From assembly GCA_034430175.1 (NCBI GenBank), contig DAOUFI010000014.1, forward strand, positions 33,111 through 97,110: 64,000 nucleotides of DNA. The letters run 5' to 3'. The translations under genes and the position numbers were made by a program. Below the pieces are notes generated by a model. It was not told the origin of the DNA and did no database searches. It saw only the letters and a list, made by a program, of their open reading frames with translations. Below are positions 42,230-50,017 of the stretch, piece after piece (position 1 is the stretch's first letter; each line of letters starts with the position of its first letter). Source of the DNA: UBA6107 sp034430175 (lineage in GTDB: Bacteria > Chloroflexota > Anaerolineae > Anaerolineales > Anaerolineaceae).

Positions 42230-43829
42230 ATTTGGGATTGATTAAGTTTTGCATGCAGAGCAGTAATTCGCGTTCAGCCCCTGTGGGTGGTATAGAGGAG
42301 ATTACCAGAATGGGTTGGGTCAACTTGTCTGCGTTGATATCAGTTATTGTAATTTTGCGAAGCGACGGGTCTGTTGCATGCGCGGGAAGAAAACCAATCG
42401 CGGTTTTATCTCCTTGCAAAAATTCAACCATCGCATGGGGATCAGGGATCAGGAGCGCGGCGCCTGTTGCGGCTGGTCTACCGTTCATCACTGCAGAGAT
42501 AAAGATCATCTGGATATCTTCATCTCTAGGGTAGAACCCCAACGAAATCGCCGAAGAATCAAGGGATTTATCGGCATTCTTCCTGAAGCAGTCTGGGCAC
42601 GCAGTACGTAGTTCCCCCCACGTGGCATAGTCACCACTAAAAAGGTTCCTGGCGATTTTTGCAGGCAATTCCTGCAGGGGATTCGCCTTGTTCACCACTA
42701 CGATCAACTCTTCCTCACCGATCTGATAAGCAGGAACAGCGAGCGGTTCGGGGGGTCCCCAACGGAAGGTCAAATCACTCGATGTAGTATTAAGGGATGA
42801 AGTGGGGATTTCGTGGGTCAACAGCCCTGAATTACCGATCACATCAGCGCAACTGCTCATGGTTGGGACGATCCATTCAACCGAAGGGGTATAGCTGATG
42901 TCAATGATCCTAAATCCATTGGGTTGCAGGGCAGTACTTGTAGCATTTACACTACTTGTGGCTGATTTCGTGGAAGAAGGTGAAATAATCGAACTAGCAG
43001 TGGCGTCGCTCCGCAAGGCGCCGACAAGTAACGTAATACAAGCCAGGGATGCACAATAGATAGAGAACCCATACAGTTTTCGACGTTTGATGAAGTTCAA
43101 GAACCAATGAAGAAAGAGATATCCAATAATGGCCGCGGTGAAAAATGCTAACAACAAACCGGATATTGCAGACGAAACATCGGTCAGGTGGAAAAGGCTA
43201 TTTATATTGGCGATGATCGTGCCCAACATTACCGGGATGGCCAGAAGAAAGCTAAAACGGGCTGAGGAAGTACGGTCCAGATGGTGGGTCATCCCCCCGG
43301 CGAGAGTGGATCCAGTACGGGAAATGCCGGGAACAATCGAAAGCGCCTGAAATAACCCAATCCAAAGGGCATCCCACCAGGAGATTTCCGATAGATTTCT
43401 TGATCGTTTGCCATATAGATCAGCTAGAATAAGAAATCCTGCGGAGACGAACAACATCAGCGCTACAATCATCGGTTTGGAAAAAATGGAATTGATTAAT
43501 TTGGACAATGTCATCCCGATCAGGGCTGCGGGAATTGTCGCGAGGAGAATGTACCACCCCAGGCGGGATTCAAATTCATTGAAGGGTTCCTTGGATGCTA
43601 AACCATGGAAGAAGGCTTTGATGATTGTGACCAATTCCTGCCAAAAATAAATAATCACCGCAAAAAGGGATCCAAGTTCCAGCACTACTTTAGTAGAGAT
43701 TAATTGCTCAGAAGTGAGAGTCCAATTTAGAAAGTAGGGAACCAGGATGAAGTGAGCGGAACTTGATACAGGCAGGAACTCAGTTATACCCTGGAGGATA
43801 CTAAGAATGAAATATTGAATTGTTGTCAT
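42228..43829 (-). CDS. Undecaprenyl-diphosphatase fused to a periplasmic-binding-protein-like domain
   Basis: A 533-residue protein. Residues 1-270 are a complete UppP/BacA: LQGITEFLPVSSSAH (13-27) with the catalytic glutamates and serines, PGISRTGSTLAGG near 165 with the catalytic Arg, and about eight membrane helices. UppP removes phosphate from undecaprenyl diphosphate on the outer face of the membrane, recycling the carrier for cell-wall synthesis. After a Ser-Thr-rich linker (about 275-300), residues about 305-533 resemble a type-2 periplasmic binding protein of the PstS kind (EELIVVVNKANPLQEL, then a FSGDYATWGEL segment). UppP alone is normally about 270 residues, so the tail is an addition. 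Its start overlaps the tgt stop by four bases. Confidence 0.88.
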   Translation of the reverse strand: MTTIQYFILSILQGITEFLPVSSSAHFILVPYFLNWTLTSEQLISTKVVLELGSLFAVIIYFWQELVTIIKAFFHGLASKEPFNEFESRLGWYILLATIPAALIGMTLSKLINSIFSKPMIVALMLFVSAGFLILADLYGKRSRNLSEISWWDALWIGLFQALSIVPGISRTGSTLAGGMTHHLDRTSSARFSFLLAIPVMLGTIIANINSLFHLTDVSSAISGLLLAFFTAAIIGYLFLHWFLNFIKRRKLYGFSIYCASLACITLLVGALRSDATASSIISPSSTKSATSSVNATSTALQPNGFRIIDISYTPSVEWIVPTMSSCADVIGNSGLLTHEIPTSSLNTTSSDLTFRWGPPEPLAVPAYQIGEEELIVVVNKANPLQELPAKIARNLFSGDYATWGELRTACPDCFRKNADKSLDSSAISLGFYPRDEDIQMIFISAVMNGRPAATGAALLIPDPHAMVEFLQGDKTAIGFLPAHATDPSLRKITITDINADKLTQPILVISSIPPTGAERELLLCMQNLINPK

Positions 43830-44956
43830 GATTCCACCTTCCTACCGCGAGGTTGATAATTGTGAAGGAAGTCATCCGCAAAACGAGCAAACTCGCGCTT
43901 GAGGATTGCTACGCGGGCTCGCTTGACCAGCGAAATGAGGAAGCGAATGTTGTGAATCGAGATCAAAGTAGAAGCCAGCATTTCCTTGGCGACGACAAGG
44001 TGACGAATGTATCCGCGGGTGAAATTCTGGCAGGTGTAACAATCGCAAGTCTCATCGATGGGATTGTGGTCATGAGCGTAACTCGCGTTCATTAAGTTGA
44101 TACGTCCGGTTGGAGTGAACGCGGCGGAATGACGAGCCAGGCGGGTGGGGAGGACGCAATCAAAAATATCCACTCCACGCAATATTCCGTTAATCAAATC
44201 CTCGGGCGAGCCGACCCCCATCAGGTAACGCGGCTTTTGCAGGGGTAGGATACTGTTCACCACCTCGAGCATGGCGTGCATTTCGGGTTTGGTTTCACCC
44301 ACAGAGAGCCCACCAATGGCGTGCCCCGGAAACCCGAGCGAACTGATAAACTCGGCGGACTGCCTACGCAGCTCAGGAGAAATTCCACCCTGGACAATGC
44401 CAAATAGAGCCTGGTTGGTGCTCTTTTTGGCTTTCAGGCATCTTTCAGCCCATAAGTGGGTACGGATCATCGATTGTTGAATATAAGTTGCATTATTCGG
44501 GTCAGCGCATTCATCGAAGGCCATGATGATATCCGCTCCAAGTTTTTGCTGGATTTCGATCGAACTTTCAGGTGTAAAGCGATGGATTGAGCCATCGATA
44601 TGACTTTTAAAGGTAACCCCATCTTCATCTACTTTACGGGTGTCAGAAAGAGAAAACACCTGGAAACCTCCCGAATCAGTCAACATGGGATTTGGCCATT
44701 GCATGAACTCGTGCAACCCCCCCATCTCAGCAACAAGATCTGCCCCGGGTCGAAGATAAAGGTGATATGTATTCGAAAGGACAAGCGAAGCCTGGCATTC
44801 TTTCAATTGGGCAGGGGTTACGGCTTTTACCGTAGCCTGAGTCCCAACCGGCGCAAAAACAGGTGTCTCAAGGGGGCCATGCGCGGTTTGAAAAACTCCG
44901 GCACGCGCATTGCCTTCAGTTGCCTTCAATTCAAATGTGAATAATGATTTATCCAT
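43826..44956 (-). CDS. tgt: Queuine/preQ1 tRNA-guanine transglycosylase
   Basis: Exchanges guanine 34 of tRNAs with GUN anticodons for preQ1 in bacteria. The 376-residue enzyme has the nucleophile Asp region MLTDSGGFQVFSL (91-103), the GGLSVGE block near 217, and a C-terminal zinc site CDCYTCQNFTRGYIRHL near 309. The length is standard. Codons overlap with the downstream uppP fusion by four bases (ATGA). The start codon lies only seven bases from a TATAAT, so the transcript may be leaderless. No preQ1 synthesis genes are in the window. Confidence 0.96.
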   Translation of the reverse strand: MDKSLFTFELKATEGNARAGVFQTAHGPLETPVFAPVGTQATVKAVTPAQLKECQASLVLSNTYHLYLRPGADLVAEMGGLHEFMQWPNPMLTDSGGFQVFSLSDTRKVDEDGVTFKSHIDGSIHRFTPESSIEIQQKLGADIIMAFDECADPNNATYIQQSMIRTHLWAERCLKAKKSTNQALFGIVQGGISPELRRQSAEFISSLGFPGHAIGGLSVGETKPEMHAMLEVVNSILPLQKPRYLMGVGSPEDLINGILRGVDIFDCVLPTRLARHSAAFTPTGRINLMNASYAHDHNPIDETCDCYTCQNFTRGYIRHLVVAKEMLASTLISIHNIRFLISLVKRARVAILKREFARFADDFLHNYQPRGRKVES

Positions 44957-44963
44957 TCCAGCA

Positions 44964-44969
44964 ATTATA
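44964..44969 (-). promoter_or_regulatory. tgt -10 element; leaderless transcript likely
   Basis: Reverse-strand TATAAT ends seven bases before the tgt ATG, so transcription should begin at or next to the start codon. I find no good -35 and no Shine-Dalgarno sequence. Confidence 0.5.
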
Positions 44970-45034
44970 GCCTGTAAAAACAGGGTTCTGGGTAAGTGAT
45001 ATTTCCCTCAGATGAAGTAATTTGAGTAACAGAC

Positions 45035-45063
45035 TTGTCCGGGATTGACAGGTCGTTTATACT
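45035..45063 (+). promoter_or_regulatory. recJ promoter
   Basis: TTGTCC (45035-45040), a 17-base spacer and TATACT (45058-45063), about 70 bases before recJ. Confidence 0.55.
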
Positions 45064-45133
45064 AGAAAATCTGTTGTCGTCACTTTTAAGTTCGAAAAAT
45101 TAACCTATAACTTCTTTTTGAAAGAGTCCAATA

Positions 45134-46843
45134 TTGCTGCCTGAAAAACGACCAAGAAAGTGGTGGATATATCCAAGGATTGACAAAGAAGTCGATCAAA
45201 AATTAAGCGCATTCCCACCATATATGCGCCAATTGCTTTTCAACCGCGGATGCTCCGACGAGCAATCAGCCGTTGAATACTTGAACGCTTCACTCGTTTT
45301 GGGTGATCCATTTTCACTTTTGGATATGGATAAAACGATTGATCGTATATTGCAGGCGCTTGATCGAAATGAGCCTATCGTTGTTTACGGTGACTATGAT
45401 GTGGATGGGGTTTCCGCCACGGCATTAATGGTTCAAGTTTTAAAGATTTTTGGAGCGAATGTCAGTGCATATATACCCAACAGGTTCGATGAGGGTTATG
45501 GTCTGAACTCTGAGGCAGTCCAGGAATTGACCGAGAAAGGTGTCAGGGTGATTCTGACTGTCGATTGCGGTATTCGTTCTCAGCGCGAGGCAACCCTGGC
45601 CAGGAATCTAGGCACAGATTTGATCATCAGTGACCACCATTTTCCCAAGGGTGATCTTCCCTCGGCTTACGCAGTGATTTGTCCAAAAAGGGAGGGTGAC
45701 CCTTATTCTTTCAAAGAATTGGCTGGGGTCGGGTTGGCGTACAAGATCGCGCAGGGATTGTTCGCAAAGAGACCCATAACCGGATTCTCGGCCGATGACT
45801 GGCTTGACTTCGTTGCTCTGGGTACCGTGGCCGATGTTGTTCCTTTGATTGGAGAGAACCGTGTGTTGGTGCGCAGGGGAATCAACCTGCTCCGCCAGGG
45901 AAAGAGAATCGGCTTACAGGCATTAATTCGGGTTAGTGGTAGGAGCCCACAACGGATAACGGCGAGTGATATTGGATACATACTCGGTCCGCGTCTAAAC
46001 GCTGCCGGCAGAATCGAATCTGCCATGCAGGCGTATGAACTACTCATGTCAGAATCGGTTGAGGATTCAGCTTTACTCGCGCAGAGGCTCGATAACCAGA
46101 ACAGCAAAAGACAACAGATCACCAAAGAAGCCAGAAGAAAAGCCGAGGAGGAGATTGGTATTGATCCGCAACTTGATCTGATCTCCACTTTTAGTACCGA
46201 TTACCATAGCGGAATTGTTGGTTTGATAGCTACTGGTCTGGTGGAAACATATTACCGTCCAGCCGTGGTGGGAAGTCAGGAAGGCGAATTGATTAGGGCT
46301 TCTTGCCGGAGCATCAGCGAGTTCCACATTACGCAAGCTTTGGATGAATGCGCTGATTTACTCGTGAGGCACGGCGGTCACTCCATGGCCGCGGGATTTA
46401 CTGTAAGCAATGAAAACGTTCCTTTGTTATTGGAGCGGTTGAGTCAGATCGCTACGCGTGAACTGGCGGGGAAGGATCTGCGGAAAACCATCAAAGCTGA
46501 CCTAGAAATCCCGATTTCAGAGGTAAGGAATATTCTTCTACGAGATTTAGAGAAGTTGCAACCTACCGGCATGGGAAACCCGGACGCTGTTTTTGTCTCC
46601 CGCAATGTCGAAATTATCCATCCACGGCTGATCGGTGCGGAAAAACAGCACCTGAAATTCACCTGTCAGGCTGGAGATTACTTGCTGGATGCAGTGGCAT
46701 GGCGTCAATCAGATTGGATACGGTCTTTGCCAGGTAAATTTGATTTGGTCTACGCGATTGAAGAAAATGAATACAAGGGTTCTCGAACATTGCAGATTAA
46801 TGTTCGAGATATGCATCCCAGTGGTCAGGAAGAACAAGCGTGA
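45134..46843 (+). CDS. recJ: Single-stranded-DNA-specific exonuclease RecJ
   Basis: A 5'-3' exonuclease of recombination and mismatch repair. The 569-residue protein carries the DHH-family motifs: VVYGDYDVDGVSATAL near 82, TVDCGIRS near 140, SDHHFPKGDLP near 158, and the DHHA1 domain with RHGGHSMAAGFTV near 415. A C-terminal OB-like domain closes the protein. The start is taken as TTG at 45134, since the next in-frame Met falls inside the conserved region; GAAAGAG is the only ribosome-binding candidate. It overlaps the downstream transporter gene by four bases. Confidence 0.94.
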   Translation: MLPEKRPRKWWIYPRIDKEVDQKLSAFPPYMRQLLFNRGCSDEQSAVEYLNASLVLGDPFSLLDMDKTIDRILQALDRNEPIVVYGDYDVDGVSATALMVQVLKIFGANVSAYIPNRFDEGYGLNSEAVQELTEKGVRVILTVDCGIRSQREATLARNLGTDLIISDHHFPKGDLPSAYAVICPKREGDPYSFKELAGVGLAYKIAQGLFAKRPITGFSADDWLDFVALGTVADVVPLIGENRVLVRRGINLLRQGKRIGLQALIRVSGRSPQRITASDIGYILGPRLNAAGRIESAMQAYELLMSESVEDSALLAQRLDNQNSKRQQITKEARRKAEEEIGIDPQLDLISTFSTDYHSGIVGLIATGLVETYYRPAVVGSQEGELIRASCRSISEFHITQALDECADLLVRHGGHSMAAGFTVSNENVPLLLERLSQIATRELAGKDLRKTIKADLEIPISEVRNILLRDLEKLQPTGMGNPDAVFVSRNVEIIHPRLIGAEKQHLKFTCQAGDYLLDAVAWRQSDWIRSLPGKFDLVYAIEENEYKGSRTLQINVRDMHPSGQEEQA

Positions 46844-47745
46844 GTCACCCTCCATCGCGGTTAAAAGCGATTTTGCTGGCTCTACTCATTACATTTATTT
46901 GGTCTACATCTTGGATATTTATAAAGATAGGTCTGAAAAATGTACCAGCTCTCACCTTTGCTGGACTTCGTTATTTCATCGCCTTTTTATGTTTGCTACC
47001 CTTCACGCTGTCAAGGAAATACCGGATAGAAATCAAGCAACTAAAGACCGCTGATTGGGTCAATCTGGTTTTACTGGGTGTGGTGATTTATACCCTGGCG
47101 CAGGGGGGACAATATCTCGCGTTGGCGCAATTACCTACTGTCTCAGTCAACTTGATCGTTAACCTAACGTCTATCTTTGTTGCCTTTGCTGGGATTTTTG
47201 TCCTTAAAGAGAGACCAACAACCATCCAGTGGATAGGAGTAGGACTAAACCTATTGGGAATCGTGGTTTATTTCTATCCGGGCGGGTTCCAGAACGCAGA
47301 ATGGTTGGGATTGATTTTTGCTCTGATTTGTCTGGCTGCCAATATCGGTGGGTCATTAATGGGCAGGAGCGTAAATCGGGGAAATCACATTTCTCCGCTG
47401 TTGGTGACGGTGATCAGTATGGGGGTGGGATCGGTACTTTTACTCTCTGTTGGAATAATCTTTCAAGGACTTCCGGTCATTAGCCTGACCAGTTGGGGGA
47501 TCATCCTTCTACTGGCAGTAGTAAATACCGCATTCTCTTTCACGGTATGGAATTACACATTCCAGACTTTGACTGCGATGGAATCGAGTTTGATAAACAG
47601 TACCATGTTGGTTCAAGTAGCCATACTCTCTTGTTTGTTCCTTGGAACTAAGCTTGATCTGAAAGAAATGATTGGATTGGTTTTGGCCATTTTTGGTGTT
47701 TTGATCGTTCAAGTCAATTTTTCAAATTCAAAAATGCAGGCATAA
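46840..47745 (+). CDS. EamA/DMT-superfamily transporter
   Basis: A 301-residue membrane protein with ten predicted helices and two EamA repeats. The first (about 8-140) includes WSTSWIFIKIGLKNVPALTFAGLRYFI-type sequence, and the second (about 155-293) ends in LKEMIGLVLAIFGV. Members export metabolites such as amino acids, purines or drug-like compounds. GTG start overlapping the recJ stop by four bases (GTGA), so it is coupled to recJ. Substrate unknown. Confidence 0.88.
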   Translation: MSHPPSRLKAILLALLITFIWSTSWIFIKIGLKNVPALTFAGLRYFIAFLCLLPFTLSRKYRIEIKQLKTADWVNLVLLGVVIYTLAQGGQYLALAQLPTVSVNLIVNLTSIFVAFAGIFVLKERPTTIQWIGVGLNLLGIVVYFYPGGFQNAEWLGLIFALICLAANIGGSLMGRSVNRGNHISPLLVTVISMGVGSVLLLSVGIIFQGLPVISLTSWGIILLLAVVNTAFSFTVWNYTFQTLTAMESSLINSTMLVQVAILSCLFLGTKLDLKEMIGLVLAIFGVLIVQVNFSNSKMQA

Positions 47746-47809
47746 ACCTTACCGTTTTGTTAGTTGTAACCCGTTGATTTTTACTAATGGTATACGGTAA
47801 CCTAAAAAC

Positions 47810-47830
47810 CAAGGTGCTATAATTACCTTG
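47810..47830 (+). promoter_or_regulatory. Extended -10 promoter inside a dyad, upstream of the AAA+ gene
   Basis: TGCTATAAT (47815-47823) is an extended -10. It is bracketed by the inverted repeat CAAGGT (47810-47815) and ACCTTG (47825-47830), a possible operator covering the -10. Confidence 0.5.
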
Positions 47831-47867
47831 CCATTATTCTTGTTTGTAGCATTTTGGAGGGCTCGAT

Positions 47868-49205
47868 ATGTCAAATGAAACTGCGCAACCTCCGACAAGT
47901 GTTCCGGTTGTTTCAAATGCCGCAGGGGGGGGAGGATTCCGACCGGGACAGATCAACAGCGTTGAAGATACCGGTCTCGGACTGCTATGGTTGCAAGATC
48001 TTGCATTAAAGATTCTTTACTTCCAGGGTTACCTGACAGGTTTTAAGATCGCGGAAGCGATGGCATTACCCTTTTCTGGAACAGTTGAACAGATTCTTGA
48101 AGGTCTCAAACGCGACAAAGCGATCGAAGTCAGATCTTCGCAAATGGGCCTTGGTGAAGGTGCCTATCTGTACGCGATCACCGGCGCTGGCATCACGAGA
48201 GCACGTGAAGCGCTGGATCGAAGCCAGTATGCCGGACCCGCGCCAATTCCGCTGGAAGTCTATAATGATTCAGTACGGCGCCAAAGCCGCGGACGTATCC
48301 AGGTGACCAACCGGCACATGCGGCAGGTGATCAATGATCTAACCTTCAGTGAAAAAACTTTTCATCGATTGGGACCGGCTGTGAACTCCGGCACATCCAT
48401 TTTTATTTATGGCCCTCCGGGAAATGGCAAGACCAGTGTTGCCAGAGCCATCGGTAATCTGATCCTTTCACAAACCATGTACATTCCATACGCAATATAT
48501 GTGGACGGTCAGGTGATCACGGTGTTCGATTCGGTGAACCACCAACTTGCTCCCGAAGAAGAAACCACTCCCGGACGCGGCGGACCGCGAAGAGACACGC
48601 GGTGGGTACACATCCGCAGGCCTTTTATTATGGTGGGTGGCGAATTAACCTTGTCCGGTTTGGATCTTGTTTTTGACGATACGCTAAAATTCTATGAAGC
48701 ACCTTTCCAGGTTAAAGCGAATGGCGGCATTCTGCTGATCGATGATTTCGGTCGCCAGCAGGTACGTCCACGCGACTTATTGAACCGCTGGATCGTCCCT
48801 CTGGAAAACCGCATCGATTATCTTTCATTACATACCGGAAGAAAGATCGAGATCCCCTTTGATGTGCTGGTTATGTTTTCGACAAACCTGCCGCCAAAAG
48901 ACCTGGTGGATGAAGCTTTTCTGCGACGTCTTCGTCATAAGATTGAGATTGGGGATCCAAGCTATGACGAATATCGGGAAATATTCAAGCGCGTAGCCCA
49001 GGGGAAAGGGGTGGCTTACTCCGATGAAGGATTGGCTTACCTGCTTCAAGAATGGTATATCAAACCACAACGCAAAATGCGCGCTTCTCATCCCCGTGAT
49101 CTTTGCGATCAAATACTAGATATCTCGCGCTATCTGGGTGTTGAACCCGTGATGAGCAAGGAAATGATCGATACCGCTGCTGATTCATATTTTGTAGAGT
49201 TATAA
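47868..49205 (+). CDS. AAA+ ATPase with N-terminal winged-helix-like region
   Basis: A 445-residue protein. Residues about 40-120 look like a helical, winged-helix-type domain (GYLTGFKIAEAM..., then LYAITGAGITRAREAL). The AAA+ module follows, with Walker A GPPGNGKT (182-189), Walker B GGILLIDDFG near 288 and a sensor-1 region VLVMFSTNL near 335. A Gly-rich start (about 18-24) is low complexity. I recognise the general type from Chloroflexota and other genomes as a stand-alone ATPase sometimes near secretion or pilus genes, but have no specific function. GGAGG precedes the ATG. The next gene starts one base after its stop. Confidence 0.8.
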   Translation: MSNETAQPPTSVPVVSNAAGGGGFRPGQINSVEDTGLGLLWLQDLALKILYFQGYLTGFKIAEAMALPFSGTVEQILEGLKRDKAIEVRSSQMGLGEGAYLYAITGAGITRAREALDRSQYAGPAPIPLEVYNDSVRRQSRGRIQVTNRHMRQVINDLTFSEKTFHRLGPAVNSGTSIFIYGPPGNGKTSVARAIGNLILSQTMYIPYAIYVDGQVITVFDSVNHQLAPEEETTPGRGGPRRDTRWVHIRRPFIMVGGELTLSGLDLVFDDTLKFYEAPFQVKANGGILLIDDFGRQQVRPRDLLNRWIVPLENRIDYLSLHTGRKIEIPFDVLVMFSTNLPPKDLVDEAFLRRLRHKIEIGDPSYDEYREIFKRVAQGKGVAYSDEGLAYLLQEWYIKPQRKMRASHPRDLCDQILDISRYLGVEPVMSKEMIDTAADSYFVEL

Positions 49206-49206
49206 A

Positions 49207-49968
49207 ATGATTAAAAACTTACCAAATCCGATAATCATCGGGCACCGTGGAGCGTGCGCGCTTGCGCCTGAGAATACGATCGCTTCATTCAAATTAGCTG
49301 TACAGCATCAAGCCGACTTCGTAGAATTAGATGCTAAACTCTCAAAGGATGGGGTGGTGGTCGTCATCCATGATCAGACCGTGGATCGTACTACCAATGG
49401 CAAGGGACGAGTGAATCAGATCGTATTCGATGATCTGCGTAAATTGGATGCCGGAAGCAAATTCGACAAAAAATTTGCCGGAGAAAAGATCCCGACGCTT
49501 GATGAAGTTTTTAAGGCCGTGGGGAAGGATGTTTTTGTTAACGTTGAATTGACCAATTACGAATCGAAGGCTGATGATCTCGTGAGGAAGGTCATCGAAG
49601 TGGTAAAGGCCAATCAGATGGAAGAACGGGTTCTTTTCTCCTCATTCTTCCCTGGGAATCTGATCAAAGCGCATAAACTCTTGCCCGAAGCTCCCGTTGG
49701 TATATTATGTTTGGAGGGTTCGGCAGGATTTATTACTCGTTCTTCACTGATGATGAGTGTTTCTCCAGAGCTTGTTCATCCATATCTGGCGGATGTCACC
49801 CGGGAAACTGTAGAGAAGGAACATCGGCGCGGTAGAAGAGTAAATGTTTGGACAGTAAATGAAGACAAGGATATCATCCGTATGTTTGAAGCCGGAGTGG
49901 ATGGAATATTCACTGATGATCCATTGAAAGCACGCCAATTGTTAAACAATTTCCAAAAAAAGAGTTGA
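49207..49968 (+). CDS. Glycerophosphodiester phosphodiesterase
   Basis: A 253-residue cytoplasmic enzyme, since no signal peptide is visible. IIGHRGACALAPENTIASF (11-29) holds the catalytic His and Arg/Glu set, FVELDAKLSKDGVVVVIHD (38-56) the metal ligands and second His. The C-terminal VNVWTVNEDKDIIRMFEAGVDGIFTDDP completes the GDPD signature. It hydrolyses glycerophosphodiesters to glycerol 3-phosphate and an alcohol. It is one base from the AAA+ gene; a functional link is not evident. Confidence 0.95.
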   Translation: MIKNLPNPIIIGHRGACALAPENTIASFKLAVQHQADFVELDAKLSKDGVVVVIHDQTVDRTTNGKGRVNQIVFDDLRKLDAGSKFDKKFAGEKIPTLDEVFKAVGKDVFVNVELTNYESKADDLVRKVIEVVKANQMEERVLFSSFFPGNLIKAHKLLPEAPVGILCLEGSAGFITRSSLMMSVSPELVHPYLADVTRETVEKEHRRGRRVNVWTVNEDKDIIRMFEAGVDGIFTDDPLKARQLLNNFQKKS

Positions 49969-50017
49969 TTTTTCAGCGTTTCAAGATATAAATAGATAAA
50001 GTTTTCAGTGAGCTGCC

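Noticed and set aside
45044..45063. TTGACA at 45045 as the recJ -35
   Set aside because: It lies only about eight bases from TATACT; TTGTCC with a 17-base spacer fits better.
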